A stretch of 64,000 nt of DNA from Pseudarthrobacter sp. ATCC 49987 (GCF_009928425.1 NZ_JAABNS010000001.1:1302001-1366000); one strand, 5' to 3'. Counted from the stretch's first letter, positions 16,060 through 25,636 are shown. Program-made: numbers and translations. Notes: generated by a model not told the origin, from the sequence alone.

Positions 16060-17673
16060 ATGGAAACCGTCAGGGATTTCATTGCTTTCCAGGACACAGG
16101 CCGGGGCGTTGCGCCGGCCGGGCGGTCTGGTGTGGATGATGCTCTGGCCGCGCTCCGGGAGGTGGCTTTGACGGCGGCCGGGGACGCCGCACTCTGGGGA
16201 TTCCGGGAGGCCTCGGATTTCGCCGGCACGGTGGAGGAGTTCTCGCGGATCGCGGAGTATCTGCAGCTCGTCGCGGCCGGCGCCGTGGACCGGACCCGGA
16301 AGCAGGCCGCGGCCGCCGGCCCGAAGGCGGGCACCTCGTGGACCACGGGCTGGCGGGAGAACCCCGGCGGCACTGACGACCCGGCCGCTGCGGATGAGCC
16401 TGCTGGTGCTGTTGATGACGGGTACCGGAACACTCCGGAGTTCCTGCGGGCGCGGCTGCGGATCGGCTCCGCGGAGGCCCGGCGCCGGTTGTCCCTGGCC
16501 GAAGGCCTGCTGCCCCGCCGGGGATTCACCGGAGAAGAGTTGCCTGCTGTGCACGGGGAGCTGGGGGCCGCCGTTGCCTCCGGCGCGGTCGGGTCCCGGT
16601 CCGCGACCATCGTCAGCCTCGCCCTGGACCGTGTCCGGCACGTCTGCGACACCGAGACCGCCGCAAGGATGGAGCACGCCCTGACCCGCACCGCCGCGGA
16701 GCACGACCCGGACTTCCTGGCCCGGGTGTCCCGGAGCTGGACCGACGCGATCGACCAGGACGGGGCCGAGCCCTCCGAAGAGCTCCTGCGCCAGCTCCAG
16801 GGCGCGTTCCTCCGCAAGCCCCGGCACGGGCTGCAGCACCTGGAGATCTTCGCGACCGCCGAACAGTTCGAACACCTCCTGACCGTTATGAACACCGCCA
16901 CCAACCCCCGCACGCAGGCCCCGGACGCCGGGGTGGACGCTGCCGCCAGCCCGGAGTCCGCAGCGGACGGTTCCGAGGCGGGCGCGGACGTCCCGCTTGA
17001 CCTGCGCTCGAGGCCGCAGAAACTCCTCGACGGCCTCGTCGGTGCCTGCAAAGCAGCCCTCGCCGCCGGGACCCTGCCCGTTACGGGAGGGCTGCGCCCG
17101 CAGGTCATGGTCACCATCGACTACCGCGCCCTCCTCGCCCGGCTCAACACGCCTGGCGGAAGCCGCGACGCTCACCACGGCGCCCGGGAATGGGGTTCCG
17201 GAGATTCCTTCCACCGCGGGCAGGTCACGGCGCAGACCGGGTCGCTGCTGTTCACCGGCCCCGTCACGGCCTCGACGGTCCGGAAGATCGCCTGCGACGC
17301 GGACATCATCCCGGTCCTCCTTGGCAGCGCAGGCCAGGTCCTGGACATCGGCCGGGCCACCCGGGTCTTCCCGCCCCACATCCGCAAAGCCCTCACCGCC
17401 CGCGACGGCGGCTGCGCGTTTCCCGGCTGCACCATCCCCGCGCCCTGGTGCGAAGCCCACCACATCACCTACTGGTCCCGCGGCGGAACAACGGGCACGG
17501 ACAACGGTGTGCTGCTCTGTTCACACCATCACCACGTGATCCACAAGGAACACTGGAGCATCCAGGTCCATACCGGCATCCCCTGGTTCATCCCGCCACC
17601 ACACCTTGACCCCCGCCAAAAACCCCGACGCAACCACTACTTCCGCCCCGCCAACCTCGACACCCCCGGCTGA
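16060..17673 (+). CDS. DUF222 / HNH endonuclease (13E12 repeat family)
   Basis: A 537-residue protein with an N-terminal DUF222 domain (about 40-380) and a C-terminal HNH nuclease (about 435-510). The HNH domain shows C-A-F-P-G-C, the H-H-I-T-Y-W metal-site pair, G-G-x-T-x-x-D-N-G-V-L-L-C and a following histidine run. The family is multicopy in Mycobacterium and Arthrobacter; its biological role is not established. In M. tuberculosis these repeats are integration targets of prophage phiRv1. Residues about 120-130 and 285-310 are low-complexity acidic linkers. The ATG has no strong ribosome site. It probably recombines among its paralogues. Confidence 0.9.
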   Translation: METVRDFIAFQDTGRGVAPAGRSGVDDALAALREVALTAAGDAALWGFREASDFAGTVEEFSRIAEYLQLVAAGAVDRTRKQAAAAGPKAGTSWTTGWRENPGGTDDPAAADEPAGAVDDGYRNTPEFLRARLRIGSAEARRRLSLAEGLLPRRGFTGEELPAVHGELGAAVASGAVGSRSATIVSLALDRVRHVCDTETAARMEHALTRTAAEHDPDFLARVSRSWTDAIDQDGAEPSEELLRQLQGAFLRKPRHGLQHLEIFATAEQFEHLLTVMNTATNPRTQAPDAGVDAAASPESAADGSEAGADVPLDLRSRPQKLLDGLVGACKAALAAGTLPVTGGLRPQVMVTIDYRALLARLNTPGGSRDAHHGAREWGSGDSFHRGQVTAQTGSLLFTGPVTASTVRKIACDADIIPVLLGSAGQVLDIGRATRVFPPHIRKALTARDGGCAFPGCTIPAPWCEAHHITYWSRGGTTGTDNGVLLCSHHHHVIHKEHWSIQVHTGIPWFIPPPHLDPRQKPRRNHYFRPANLDTPG

Positions 17674-17747
17674 CGCCGGCTGTGCCGACAGGCGGGGGCG
17701 GAGCAATGCCGCGGATATTGTCGGAGCCCCGCCCTACCGTGGCTGGC

Positions 17748-18038
17748 ATGGAACACGTCATGGTGAAATCAGGGCCGGATGGAAGGCCCCAGGCGGTGCT
17801 GCGCGGCGGCCGCGAATGGATTGTCGGCGCGGAGCCGGTCCGCTGGTTCGAGCGGGTGAGCTGGTGGGAGGCGGAGCGGCGGATGCCCAAAGGACTAAGC
17901 CGAGTCGACGTCGAGGTCTGGCAGGTCCAGGCGAGACTCGGCCGGAATGCGGGTTCTGCCCTCACCACGATGGAAATCATCCGTGACGGTCTGGGCGGCG
18001 GCTGGCGGCTGCGGGAGGCCGTAGCGGACGCGGCATAG
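17748..18038 (+). CDS. Small DUF6504-like protein
   Basis: A 96-residue protein with the pattern of DUF6504: an N-terminal V-x-x-G-x-D-G-R-P segment, a W-x-V core, P-V-R-W-F-E, V-W-Q-V-Q-A and a C-terminal G-G-W-R-L-R-E. Function unknown; in other actinobacteria related proteins sit near translesion polymerase genes, which is not the case here. The ATG 17748 is preferred over longer starts because conservation begins there. It ends before a strong terminator. Confidence 0.55.
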   Translation: MEHVMVKSGPDGRPQAVLRGGREWIVGAEPVRWFERVSWWEAERRMPKGLSRVDVEVWQVQARLGRNAGSALTTMEIIRDGLGGGWRLREAVADAA

Positions 18039-18106
18039 CTGCGGCGTTCCGCTGCCTTCGCCCGGCCGGCCGCGGTACCCAGGCCAGAAGTGCCGGGGCA
18101 TTGGAA

Positions 18107-18151
18107 AAGCCTTCCACCGCGACTATTGGGGGATGCCGCGGTGGAAGGCTT
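18107..18151. terminator. Bidirectional terminator
   Basis: Perfect 15-bp arms AAGCCTTCCACCGCG (18107-18121) and CGCGGTGGAAGGCTT (18137-18151). It separates the rightward DUF6504-like gene from the leftward gntR gene. The following 135 bp to 18286 hold nothing recognisable. Confidence 0.8.
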
Positions 18152-18286
18152 GTTATGAATATACCGTGAACTTTTGGAAATGTGAAACACGCACCGGGCG
18201 ATTCTGCGGTGCAGAAACGCCTATTCGATGGCGAAACTTCGGTGGCAGAATGCCCTGAAGAACGCCATCCTCGGGGGAGGTCCAGG

Positions 18287-19015
18287 CTAAAGCCGCTGGA
18301 CCGGGACAAACACCCTGGGCTGGTTCTTCCACTCGGGTTCCATCTCCGAGATGGTCTCCCGCATGATCCGGTCCGAGGCCTCCCGGGCTGCCGCCGGGTT
18401 GCCGGCAGCAATCGCCTCTGCGACGTCCACGTGCCACTGCAGCGCCGTGTCGCGGGGATGGTCCGGCATCAGGCCGTGCACAGTGCGGCCGGTCAGCGTC
18501 TCGGCCACCTGGCCCACCATGTTGGCAAACATCTCGTTTCCGGAGCCGGTCAGCAGCAGGGAGTGGAAATGGATATCGAGCTCCAGGAACCTCGGCACAT
18601 CCCCGGCCTGCCCGGCGTCGCGCATCGCATGCGAGACGTCCACAAGTTCGCGCCGGATTTCCTCCGGGGCGTTGGCGGCGGCCAGTTCGGCGGCCACGGG
18701 CTCGACGGCGGTGCGCAGCTCTGCGAGGGAGCGCAGCTGCGCGCCGCGGCCCTCGCCGGCGAGGCGCCAGCGGATCACCTGCGGGTCGAAGGGGTTCCAG
18801 CGGCTGGCCGGGAGCACTCGGATCCCCACACGCTTGGTCGTTTCGACCAGGCCGAGTGACTGAAGGACCCGCACCGCCTCGCGGACCACCGAACGGGACA
18901 CCTTGAGTTCACCTTCGAGGTGCTCGGCCAGCATGATGTGGCCGGCCGGGAGTTCGCCCGCGACGATCCGGCTGCCGAGGTGCTCAATCGCGCGGTGGTG
19001 GAGGCTGGTTGACAT
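18287..19015 (-). CDS. GntR/FadR-type transcriptional regulator (FCD domain)
   Basis: It has an N-terminal winged helix (about 8-70, with L-K-V-S-R-S-V-V-R-E-A-V-R-V-L-Q-S-L-G-L) and a C-terminal FCD all-helical ligand domain (about 90-215) with the D-x-x-F-H metal/ligand motif (D-I-H-F-H). It is divergent from gnd, so it probably controls gnd in response to gluconate or a pentose-pathway sugar acid; that ligand is inferred only from position. ATG 19015 gives 242 aa; ATGs at 19027 and 19048 are alternatives, none with a clear ribosome site. Confidence 0.85.
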   Translation of the reverse strand: MSTSLHHRAIEHLGSRIVAGELPAGHIMLAEHLEGELKVSRSVVREAVRVLQSLGLVETTKRVGIRVLPASRWNPFDPQVIRWRLAGEGRGAQLRSLAELRTAVEPVAAELAAANAPEEIRRELVDVSHAMRDAGQAGDVPRFLELDIHFHSLLLTGSGNEMFANMVGQVAETLTGRTVHGLMPDHPRDTALQWHVDVAEAIAAGNPAAAREASDRIMRETISEMEPEWKNQPRVFVPVQRL

Positions 19016-19110
19016 AGTCGTAAGCATAGTGTGGCGGAGGCTGTTCATACCGTCGGTCCGGCGTGGACCGGCGGAGACGGGCCCGGAAATCATAGACTGT
19101 TTGTGACGCG

Positions 19111-19164
19111 CCATATTCCGCCACGTGGGCACTGCTTTCCCGCAGCCCGCGGAAATACATATGG
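19111..19164. promoter_or_regulatory. Candidate operator in the gntR-gnd divergent region
   Basis: CCATATTCCGC (19111-19121) faces an imperfect inverse copy in GCGGAAATACATATGG (19149-19164). A GntR dimer site or pair of sites would be expected here. The gnd leader also contains a GTCCCGC/GCGGGAC hairpin (19196-19216). Weak evidence. Confidence 0.35.
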
Positions 19165-19254
19165 TTTATTGACAGCCACTGATCCCAAGAAGACGGTCCC
19201 GCCCCACGCGCGGGACGAACTGCACTTGTTGCACAGAAATGAATTGGAGTTTTG

Positions 19255-20691
19255 ATGTCAGCACACATCGGTGTCACCGGCCTTGCGGTGATGGGGGCCA
19301 ACCTTGCCCGCAACCTGGCCCGGAACGGCTTCACCGTTGCCCTGCACAACCGGTCCGTTGAGAAGACCGACGCCCTGCTGGAGAAGCACGGCCAGGACGG
19401 CGACTTCGTCCGTACGGAGACCCTGCAGGAGCTCGTCGACTCGCTGGAGAAGCCCCGCCGCGTGCTGATCATGGTCAAGGCCGGCAAGCCGGTCGACTCC
19501 GTGATCGAGCAGCTTGAGCCGCTCCTGGAAGCCGGCGACATCATCATCGACGCCGGCAACTCACACTATGAGGACACCCGCCGCCGCGAGGCAGCCCTCG
19601 CCAAGAAGGACCTGCACTTCGTCGGCATCGGCGTCTCCGGCGGCGAGGAAGGTGCCCTCAACGGCCCCTCGATCATGCCTGGCGGCTCGAAGGAGTCCTA
19701 CGACGCCCTGGGCCCGCTCTTGGAAAAGATCGCCGCGCACGTCGACGGCAAGCCCTGCTGCGCCTGGATCGGCACCGACGGCGCCGGCCACTTCGTCAAG
19801 ATGGTCCACAACGGCATCGAATACGCCGACATGCAGGTCATCGGCGAAGCGTTCGACCTGCTGCGCTCCGGTGCCGGCATCGAACCGGCCGAGCAATCCA
19901 AAATCTTCGCAGAGTGGAACAAGGGCGACCTCGCCTCCTTCCTGATCGAGATCTCCGCCGAGGTCCTTGGCCACGTGGACGCGAAGACCGGCAAGCCGTT
20001 CGTCGACGTCGTCGTGGACGCCGCCGGGCAGAAGGGCACCGGCCGCTGGACCGTCATCTCCGCGCTCGAACTGGGATCCCCGACGTCGGGCATCGCCGAA
20101 TCGGTCTTCGCCCGGGCACTGTCCTCCCAGACGGAGCAGCGCAAGCTGGCCCAGGGACTGCTCGCCGGCGGCGAGGCCGACGTCGAGGTCCCCGAGAGCT
20201 TCGTCGAGGATGTCCGCCAGGCGCTGTACGCGTCCAAACTGGTCTCGTACGCCCAGGGGCTGGACATGCTCACCTCTGCGGCCAAGGAATACGGCTGGGA
20301 CCTGAAGCTGGATGAGATCGCCTCCCTGTGGCGCGGCGGTTGCATCATCCGCGCCGAACTGCTCAAGGAGATCACCAAGGCCTACGCCGCGGAAGAGAAG
20401 CCGGCCAACCTGCTGTTCGCCCCGGCCTTCACCCAGGCGATCGCTGAGGTCCTTCCGGCCTGGCGCCGCGTGGTCTCCACCGCAGTCCAGCTCGGCATCC
20501 CCGTGCCGGTGTTCTCTTCCTCGCTGGCCTACTACGACGGCCTGCGCCGCAAGCGCCTCCCGGCCGCCGTGATCCAGGGCCAGCGCGACCTCTTCGGCGC
20601 GCACACCTACGGCCGCGTCGACGCCGAGGGAACCTTCCACACCCTCTGGGGCGAGGACAAGTCCGAAATCGAGGCAGTGGACACCCACTAG
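19255..20691 (+). CDS. gnd: 6-phosphogluconate dehydrogenase, decarboxylating
   Basis: Oxidises 6-phosphogluconate to ribulose 5-phosphate and CO2 with NADP, in the pentose phosphate pathway. The 478-residue long form carries the N-terminal Rossmann motif (G-V-T-G-L-A-V-M-G-A-N-L), a G-S-K-E-S-Y segment, the catalytic K-M-V-H-N-G-I-E-Y block and the all-helical C-terminal domain. I chose ATG 19255, with G-G-A-G about 6 nt upstream; a TTG directly before it is less likely. It is monocistronic, with a strong terminator behind it and a divergent GntR regulator. Confidence 0.96.
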   Translation: MSAHIGVTGLAVMGANLARNLARNGFTVALHNRSVEKTDALLEKHGQDGDFVRTETLQELVDSLEKPRRVLIMVKAGKPVDSVIEQLEPLLEAGDIIIDAGNSHYEDTRRREAALAKKDLHFVGIGVSGGEEGALNGPSIMPGGSKESYDALGPLLEKIAAHVDGKPCCAWIGTDGAGHFVKMVHNGIEYADMQVIGEAFDLLRSGAGIEPAEQSKIFAEWNKGDLASFLIEISAEVLGHVDAKTGKPFVDVVVDAAGQKGTGRWTVISALELGSPTSGIAESVFARALSSQTEQRKLAQGLLAGGEADVEVPESFVEDVRQALYASKLVSYAQGLDMLTSAAKEYGWDLKLDEIASLWRGGCIIRAELLKEITKAYAAEEKPANLLFAPAFTQAIAEVLPAWRRVVSTAVQLGIPVPVFSSSLAYYDGLRRKRLPAAVIQGQRDLFGAHTYGRVDAEGTFHTLWGEDKSEIEAVDTH

Positions 20692-20709
20692 TTTCGCAAC
20701 TGACGCCTG

Positions 20710-20746
20710 CGGCCGGTGCTCCCCGTTACTCTGGGAGCACCGGCCG
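20710..20746 (+). terminator. Terminator of gnd
   Basis: Perfect 14-bp arms CGGCCGGTGCTCCC (20710-20723) and GGGAGCACCGGCCG (20733-20746) around a 9-nt loop, 18 bp past the gnd stop. Confidence 0.85.
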
Positions 20747-20830
20747 TTCGCGTTTCCCCGGATCGCGCCCCGGCATTTTCGCAGTGTCCGTCACTGTAAC
20801 TGTCCCGTCAGTGTCCCAGGAGTGCAGAAG

Positions 20831-21664
20831 ATGACCCAGCCCGTAGCTTTTGTCACCGGTGCCTCCACCGGAATCGGTTATGAGACCGCGTGGAAGCTCG
20901 CGGCCCGCGGTTTCACCGTCTATGCCGGTGCCCGCAGGGTCGAGAAGATGGAGCCTCTCAAGGCCCACGGAGTGACGGTTGTGGCGCTGGACGTCACGGA
21001 CGAGGATTCCATGACCGCCGCCGTCGAGCAGGTAATGGCCGCCCACGGCCGGGTCGACGTCCTGGTGAACAATGCCGGCTACGGCTCCTACGGCTCGCTT
21101 GAGGAAGTGGAACTGGCCGAGGGGAAGCGGCAGTTCGACGTCAACCTCTTCGGGCTGGCGCGGATGACACAGCTGGTGATCCCCGGAATGCGGGCCGCCG
21201 GACGGGGGCGGATCATCAACGTCTCCTCAATTGGCGGCAAGATGTACGAGCCGCTGGGTGCCTGGTACCACGCCACGAAATTCGCCGTCGAGGGCCTGAG
21301 CGATTCGCTGCGGATCGAACTGAAGCCCCACGGCATCGATGTATCCATCATCGAGCCGTCGGGAACCGAATCGGAATGGGGCGCCATATCCGGCGACAGC
21401 CTCCTGGCCACGTCCGGCGGGGGACCCTACATGGACCAGGCGAAGGTGGTGGCGGCAGCGCTGGCTTCCACCGTGGGCTCCACCATGTCCACGCCCCCGG
21501 GCGTCATTGCCGACGCCATAGTCCACGCCGCGACGTCCGCGAAGCCCAGGACCCGGTATCCGGTGGGCAAAGGCGCGCGCGCTATCCTCCTGCTGCGGCG
21601 GCTGCTCCCGGACCGGGCCTTCGACGTCGTGATCTGGAACATCTACAAGCGGTTTCCCGCGTAG
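20831..21664 (+). CDS. Short-chain dehydrogenase/reductase
   Basis: A 277-residue classical SDR: cofactor loop T-G-A-S-T-G-I-G near residues 9-16, N-N-A-G at about 84, catalytic Ser of N-V-S-S and Y-x-x-x-K in W-Y-H-A-T-K. The substrate is unknown. A-G-G-A-G nine nt before the ATG supports the start. The upstream region contains CAGTGTCC twice, about 26 bp apart. It converges directly on cysE: the stops abut. Confidence 0.88.
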   Translation: MTQPVAFVTGASTGIGYETAWKLAARGFTVYAGARRVEKMEPLKAHGVTVVALDVTDEDSMTAAVEQVMAAHGRVDVLVNNAGYGSYGSLEEVELAEGKRQFDVNLFGLARMTQLVIPGMRAAGRGRIINVSSIGGKMYEPLGAWYHATKFAVEGLSDSLRIELKPHGIDVSIIEPSGTESEWGAISGDSLLATSGGGPYMDQAKVVAAALASTVGSTMSTPPGVIADAIVHAATSAKPRTRYPVGKGARAILLLRRLLPDRAFDVVIWNIYKRFPA

Positions 21665-22249
21665 CTAGATCCGGTATTCGATCTCGTACTCGGCAGGGTC
21701 GACGGCGGGCTTGGTTTCGCGCTGCGCGTCCCGGTGGCGCCAGGTGGCCGGCACGCCGGTGAGGATCGATTCGGCCGGAGCGTCCTTGACCACGACGGCG
21801 TTGGCCCCGATGGCGCTGTCCCGACCGATAGTGATGGGGCCCAGGACCTTGGCGCCGGCGCCGATCACCACCCGGTCCTCGATGGTGGGGTGGCGCTTGA
21901 CCTTGGCCAGCGAACGTCCGCCGAGGGTGACTCCGTGATAAATCATGACGTCTTCGCCGATCTCGGCGGTCTCGCCGATTACGACGCCCATGCCGTGGTC
22001 GATGAAGAAGCGGCGGCCGATCGTGGCGCCGGGGTGGATCTCGATGCCGGTCAGGAACCGGGCGAGCTGCGAGACCAAGCGGGCCGGGAAGCGCAGCGCA
22101 GGGCTCTGCCACATCCGGTGCGTCAGGCGGTGGGCCCAGATCGCGTGGAGTCCGGAGTAGGCAAAGAAGTTCTCAAAAGAACCTCGGGCCGCCGGGTCGT
22201 GGGACCGGGCGGCGTCGAGGTCTTCCTTCAGTCTTGCGAAAAAGCTCAC
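21665..22249 (-). CDS. cysE: Serine O-acetyltransferase
   Basis: Makes O-acetylserine for CysK, the first step of cysteine synthesis. The 194-residue protein is the short type; its C-terminal left-handed beta-helix has hexapeptide repeats and the catalytic [11 protein letters not shown] segment. It starts at GTG 22249 with A-A-A-G-G upstream. The frame is open far upstream inside cysK, but that part is a shadow. It is 37 bp downstream of cysK on the same strand, so the two form a cysKE operon. Its stop abuts the SDR stop. Confidence 0.94.
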   Translation of the reverse strand: MSFFARLKEDLDAARSHDPAARGSFENFFAYSGLHAIWAHRLTHRMWQSPALRFPARLVSQLARFLTGIEIHPGATIGRRFFIDHGMGVVIGETAEIGEDVMIYHGVTLGGRSLAKVKRHPTIEDRVVIGAGAKVLGPITIGRDSAIGANAVVVKDAPAESILTGVPATWRHRDAQRETKPAVDPAEYEIEYRI

Positions 22250-22286
22250 AAAGACCTTTCTACGAAATCTTGGGACAGGGCTGGAC

Positions 22287-23222
22287 TCAGCTGCGGATGT
22301 CGTCGTACAGCACGGTGGAGATGTAACGCTCACCGAAATCGCAGACCACAGCAACAATAAGCTTACCGGCGTTCTCCGGCCGCTTGGCGAGTTCCAGGGC
22401 TGCCCAGACGATCGCGCCGGAGGAGATGCCGCCGAGGATACCTTCCTTGACGCCGAGTTCGCGGGCCACGCGGACCGAGTCCTCCAGGGTGGCGTCGATG
22501 ACTTCGTCGTAGACGTTGGTGTCCAGGATTTCGGGGATGAAGTTGGCGCCGAGGCCCTGGATTTTGTGCGGGCCCGGAGCGCCGCCATTGAGGATGGCGG
22601 AGTCCTTCGGCTCGACGGCGATGATCTGCACGTCGGGCTTGCGCTCCTTGAGTACCTGTCCGACGCCGGTGACGGTTCCGCCGGTGCCGACGCCGGCAAC
22701 GAAAATATCCACCTTGCCGTCGGTGTCGGACCAGATTTCCTCGGCCGTGGTCTGGCGGTGGACCTCGGGGTTGGCCTCGTTGGCGAACTGCTGGGCCCAG
22801 ATGGAATTCTCCGTGTTGGCCACGATCTCCTGCGCCTTTTCCACGGCGCCCCGCATGCCCTCGGAGCCGGGGGTGAGCACAATCTCGGCACCGTACGCGC
22901 GGAGCATGACACGGCGTTCGGTCGACATGGTTTCCGGCATGGTCAGGATGACCTTGTAGCCCCGGGCAGCGCCGACCATGGCCAGAGCGATGCCGGTGTT
23001 CCCGGAGGTGCCTTCGACAATGGTGCCGCCGGGCTTGAGGGCGCCGGACTTCTCCGCGGCGTCGACAATCGCGACACCGATCCGGTCCTTGACGCTGTTG
23101 GCAGGGTTGTAGAACTCGAGCTTGACTGCCACGGTGGCGTCCAGGCCTTCGGTCAGCCGGTTGAGCCGGACCAGCGGGGTTCCGCCAACCAGCTGGGTAA
23201 CGTCGTCATAGATCCGTGCCAT
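22287..23222 (-). CDS. cysK: Cysteine synthase A (O-acetylserine sulfhydrylase)
   Basis: A PLP enzyme that joins O-acetylserine and sulfide to give cysteine. The 311-residue sequence has the PLP lysine in N-S-V-K-D-R (about residue 44), the substrate loop T-S-G-N-T-G and the C-terminal cofactor region. A C-terminal CysE tail could dock in its active site; the cysE neighbour ends in an isoleucine (E-Y-R-I), as required for the cysteine synthase complex. Confidence 0.96.
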   Translation of the reverse strand: MARIYDDVTQLVGGTPLVRLNRLTEGLDATVAVKLEFYNPANSVKDRIGVAIVDAAEKSGALKPGGTIVEGTSGNTGIALAMVGAARGYKVILTMPETMSTERRVMLRAYGAEIVLTPGSEGMRGAVEKAQEIVANTENSIWAQQFANEANPEVHRQTTAEEIWSDTDGKVDIFVAGVGTGGTVTGVGQVLKERKPDVQIIAVEPKDSAILNGGAPGPHKIQGLGANFIPEILDTNVYDEVIDATLEDSVRVARELGVKEGILGGISSGAIVWAALELAKRPENAGKLIVAVVCDFGERYISTVLYDDIRS

Positions 23223-23290
23223 GGGTGTCTGCGCCTGTCTGTTGAAGAGGGAATACTGAGGTCAGCCTAACGAGGGCCCGCGAACCCTGG

Positions 23291-23815
23291 CTAAGCATTA
23301 AGCCATGCAGAGTAATATTTCCTGGCCTTGGCCAGCTTCGGATTGATGATCACCTGGCAGTACCCCTGCTCCGGGAACTTGCCGTAATAATCCTGGTGGA
23401 TTTCCTCCGCCCTGTGGAACACAGGCAGCCGGCTGACTTCCGTGACGATCTGGTGCGCCCACAGCGCCTGGTTCCGCTCGATCGCTTCTTCGAAGAGGAT
23501 CTTCTCCTCGGTCGTCTCGTAGAACATCGACGAGCGGTACTGGGTGCCGACGTCGTAGCCCTGCCGGTTGGGCGTGGTGGGGTCGTGGAGGGCGAAGAAC
23601 ATGTCCAGGATGACCTCCGCCGGGATGACCTCCTCATCGAACGTCACTGCCACCACCTCGGCGTGGCCGGTGGTTCCGGAGCAGACGGCGTAGTAGTCGG
23701 GGTTGCGGTGATGGCCTCCGGTGTAACCCGAAACAACCGCGCTGACACCCTTGGTTTTCTGGTAGACGGCGTCGAGGCACCAGAAGCAGCCTCCGCCGAG
23801 GACAAAAGTTCTCAT
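23291..23815 (-). CDS. msrA: Peptide methionine sulfoxide reductase MsrA
   Basis: Repairs methionine-S-sulfoxide in proteins. The 174-residue protein has the catalytic G-G-C-F-W-C motif at residues 8-13, the G-H-A-E-V-V segment and a cysteine near the C-terminus (G-Y-C-Q) that can resolve the disulfide. The frame runs far upstream without function. ATG 23815 matches the family start (M-R-T-F-V-L-G-G-G-C). Single gene, divergent from the Nif3-like gene. Confidence 0.96.
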   Translation of the reverse strand: MRTFVLGGGCFWCLDAVYQKTKGVSAVVSGYTGGHHRNPDYYAVCSGTTGHAEVVAVTFDEEVIPAEVILDMFFALHDPTTPNRQGYDVGTQYRSSMFYETTEEKILFEEAIERNQALWAHQIVTEVSRLPVFHRAEEIHQDYYGKFPEQGYCQVIINPKLAKARKYYSAWLNA

Positions 23816-23894
23816 GCTCTGTTCAATGGTTGAAGTGCCCCGATGATTCCCGGCGTCCGCGGCGCAGGCCTGCCGATAGGGTAAAAATGGGGGT

Positions 23895-24833
23895 ATGGAA
23901 CCTGTAAACACCGACGTTTCAGCCGGCTCTTCCGAAGGCACAAACTCCGAAGGCACCAACGCTGCCGGCCACGGAGCCGGGGAAACGGCCGAGGCGCCCA
24001 CGCTGGGCATGATCCTGCTGGCCGTCGAGGAGCTCTGGCCCGAATCCCTCGCAGAGGACTGGGACGAAGTGGGCCTCGTGGCGGGGCACCCGTCCGCCCA
24101 GGGGGGCAGGATCCTCTTTGCCGTCGATCCGACCCTTGAGGTGATCGAGGAGGCGATCGAGTTCGGCGCCGAACTGCTCATCAGCCACCACCCCTTGCTG
24201 CTCAAAGGTGTCACTTCGGTCGCGGCGACCACTGCCAAGGGCCGGGCAGTGCACCGCCTGATTGAGTCGGGCACCGGGCTGCTGACGGTACACACCAACG
24301 GCGATTCCGCCGTCGGCGGTGTCTCGGATGTCCTTGCCGACGCGCTGGGCCTGCAGAATGTCGTTCCGCTTTCCCCGGCCGCGAACGGCCTGCCGGAAGA
24401 AGGCATCGGGCGGGTGGGTGACCTTGAGGAGCCCCTCACCCTGGGCGACTTCGCTGCCCGCGTCTTCGGCATCCTTCCGGCGGTCGCGGGGGGAGTGCGG
24501 GTGTCCGGGGACCGGGATGGGCTGGTGCGCAGGGTGGCCCTCTGCGGCGGGGCCGGTGACTCCCTGTTTGGCGAGGTGCGGGCCAGCGACGCCGACGTCT
24601 ACCTCACGGCCGATCTGCGGCACCATCCGGCGTCGGAAGCCCGTGAGGCGGCCGTCGACGACCGGCCCTATCTCATTGACGTCTCCCACTTCGCCAGCGA
24701 GTGGCTGTGGCTGCCCGCCGCCGCCGAGGCCCTCGGCAATGTACTGAGCGACCAGGGCCACGACGTCGAAATCCGGGTCAGCACCACCAACAGCGATCCG
24801 TGGGACTTCATACTGACTCCGGGCGGGGACTAG
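23895..24833 (+). CDS. Nif3-like dinuclear metal centre protein (DUF34)
   Basis: A conserved 312-residue protein of the Nif3/YbgI/YqfO family; its exact reaction is not settled. Metal-ligand motifs are visible: S-H-H-P-L-L-L-K-G (about 101-109), H-T-N-x-D (about 136-140) and a C-terminal H-x-x-x-E-like region (S-H-F-A-S-E). The first ~35 residues are a low-complexity Ser/Gly/Glu extension. The downstream gene, a coiled-coil zinc-ribbon protein 62 bp away, is its usual actinobacterial partner. Confidence 0.9.
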   Translation: MEPVNTDVSAGSSEGTNSEGTNAAGHGAGETAEAPTLGMILLAVEELWPESLAEDWDEVGLVAGHPSAQGGRILFAVDPTLEVIEEAIEFGAELLISHHPLLLKGVTSVAATTAKGRAVHRLIESGTGLLTVHTNGDSAVGGVSDVLADALGLQNVVPLSPAANGLPEEGIGRVGDLEEPLTLGDFAARVFGILPAVAGGVRVSGDRDGLVRRVALCGGAGDSLFGEVRASDADVYLTADLRHHPASEAREAAVDDRPYLIDVSHFASEWLWLPAAAEALGNVLSDQGHDVEIRVSTTNSDPWDFILTPGGD

Positions 24834-24895
24834 AGTCTAGGGAGCGCCGACACGGTGCCCGGCTTCGGCCGGCAGGGATTTAGCGGAGGTAAATA

Positions 24896-25633
24896 GTGGC
24901 CAAGGCAGCACCGGCGGAACAGTTGAAGTTGCTCGAATTGCAGGGTCTTGATGCGAAGCTCAAATCCCTGTCCAACCGCCGCCGAAGCCTTGAAAGCGAC
25001 TCCCGGATCACCGATCTTGAAGCAGCCCTGGGCGTGGCCAACGGTGAACTCGGCGCCGCGAAGGTAGCCGTCCACGACGCCGAACTTGAGCTCAAGCGGG
25101 CCGAGGCCGACGTCGAGCAGGTCGCCTCCCGGATCGAACGCGACGAAGCGAAGCTCAACAGCGGTACCGGCCTTTCCAAGGACCTGATGGCCCTGCAGCG
25201 CGACCTCGTGTCCCTGAACAAGCGCCGCTCCGACCTGGAGGACGTTGAGCTGGAGGTCCTTGAACGGCTGGACTCCCTCCGCCTCCGCCAGGCCAGCCAG
25301 CAGCAGATCGTTGACGACATCCAGGGCTCCTTCGGGTCCATCCGCTCCGAACTGGACGAGCAGCTCGCGGAGATCGCCGCCGAGGCCACGGTGGTCCGCG
25401 GCAAGCGTGCAGAGTTCGCCGACGGGTTGGACGCCGGGCTGCTGGCCATCTACGAGAAGACCCTGGCCAAGCGAGGCGTCGGCGCGGCCCGCCTCTTCCA
25501 CGGAACGTCCGAGGGCTCGGGCATGCAGCTGAGCCCCGGCGACCTCGCCGAAATCAAGGCCGCGGCCGAAGACGACGTCGTGTTCTGCCCGGATTCGGGC
25601 TGCATCCTGGTCCGCTCCTCCGAGTGGGCCTAG
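24896..25633 (+). CDS. Coiled-coil protein with degenerate C4 zinc ribbon
   Basis: A 245-residue protein: a long antiparallel coiled coil (about 10-185), then a C-terminal ribbon (about 200-240). Family members normally carry two Cys pairs. Here the second pair survives as F-C-P-D-S-G-C, but the first is replaced by G-T-S-E-G-S-G, so four-Cys zinc binding is not possible. The GTG start has G-G-A-G-G seven nt upstream. It follows the Nif3-like gene and is probably co-transcribed. Function unknown. Confidence 0.85.
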   Translation: MAKAAPAEQLKLLELQGLDAKLKSLSNRRRSLESDSRITDLEAALGVANGELGAAKVAVHDAELELKRAEADVEQVASRIERDEAKLNSGTGLSKDLMALQRDLVSLNKRRSDLEDVELEVLERLDSLRLRQASQQQIVDDIQGSFGSIRSELDEQLAEIAAEATVVRGKRAEFADGLDAGLLAIYEKTLAKRGVGAARLFHGTSEGSGMQLSPGDLAEIKAAAEDDVVFCPDSGCILVRSSEWA

Positions 25634-25636
25634 CCA

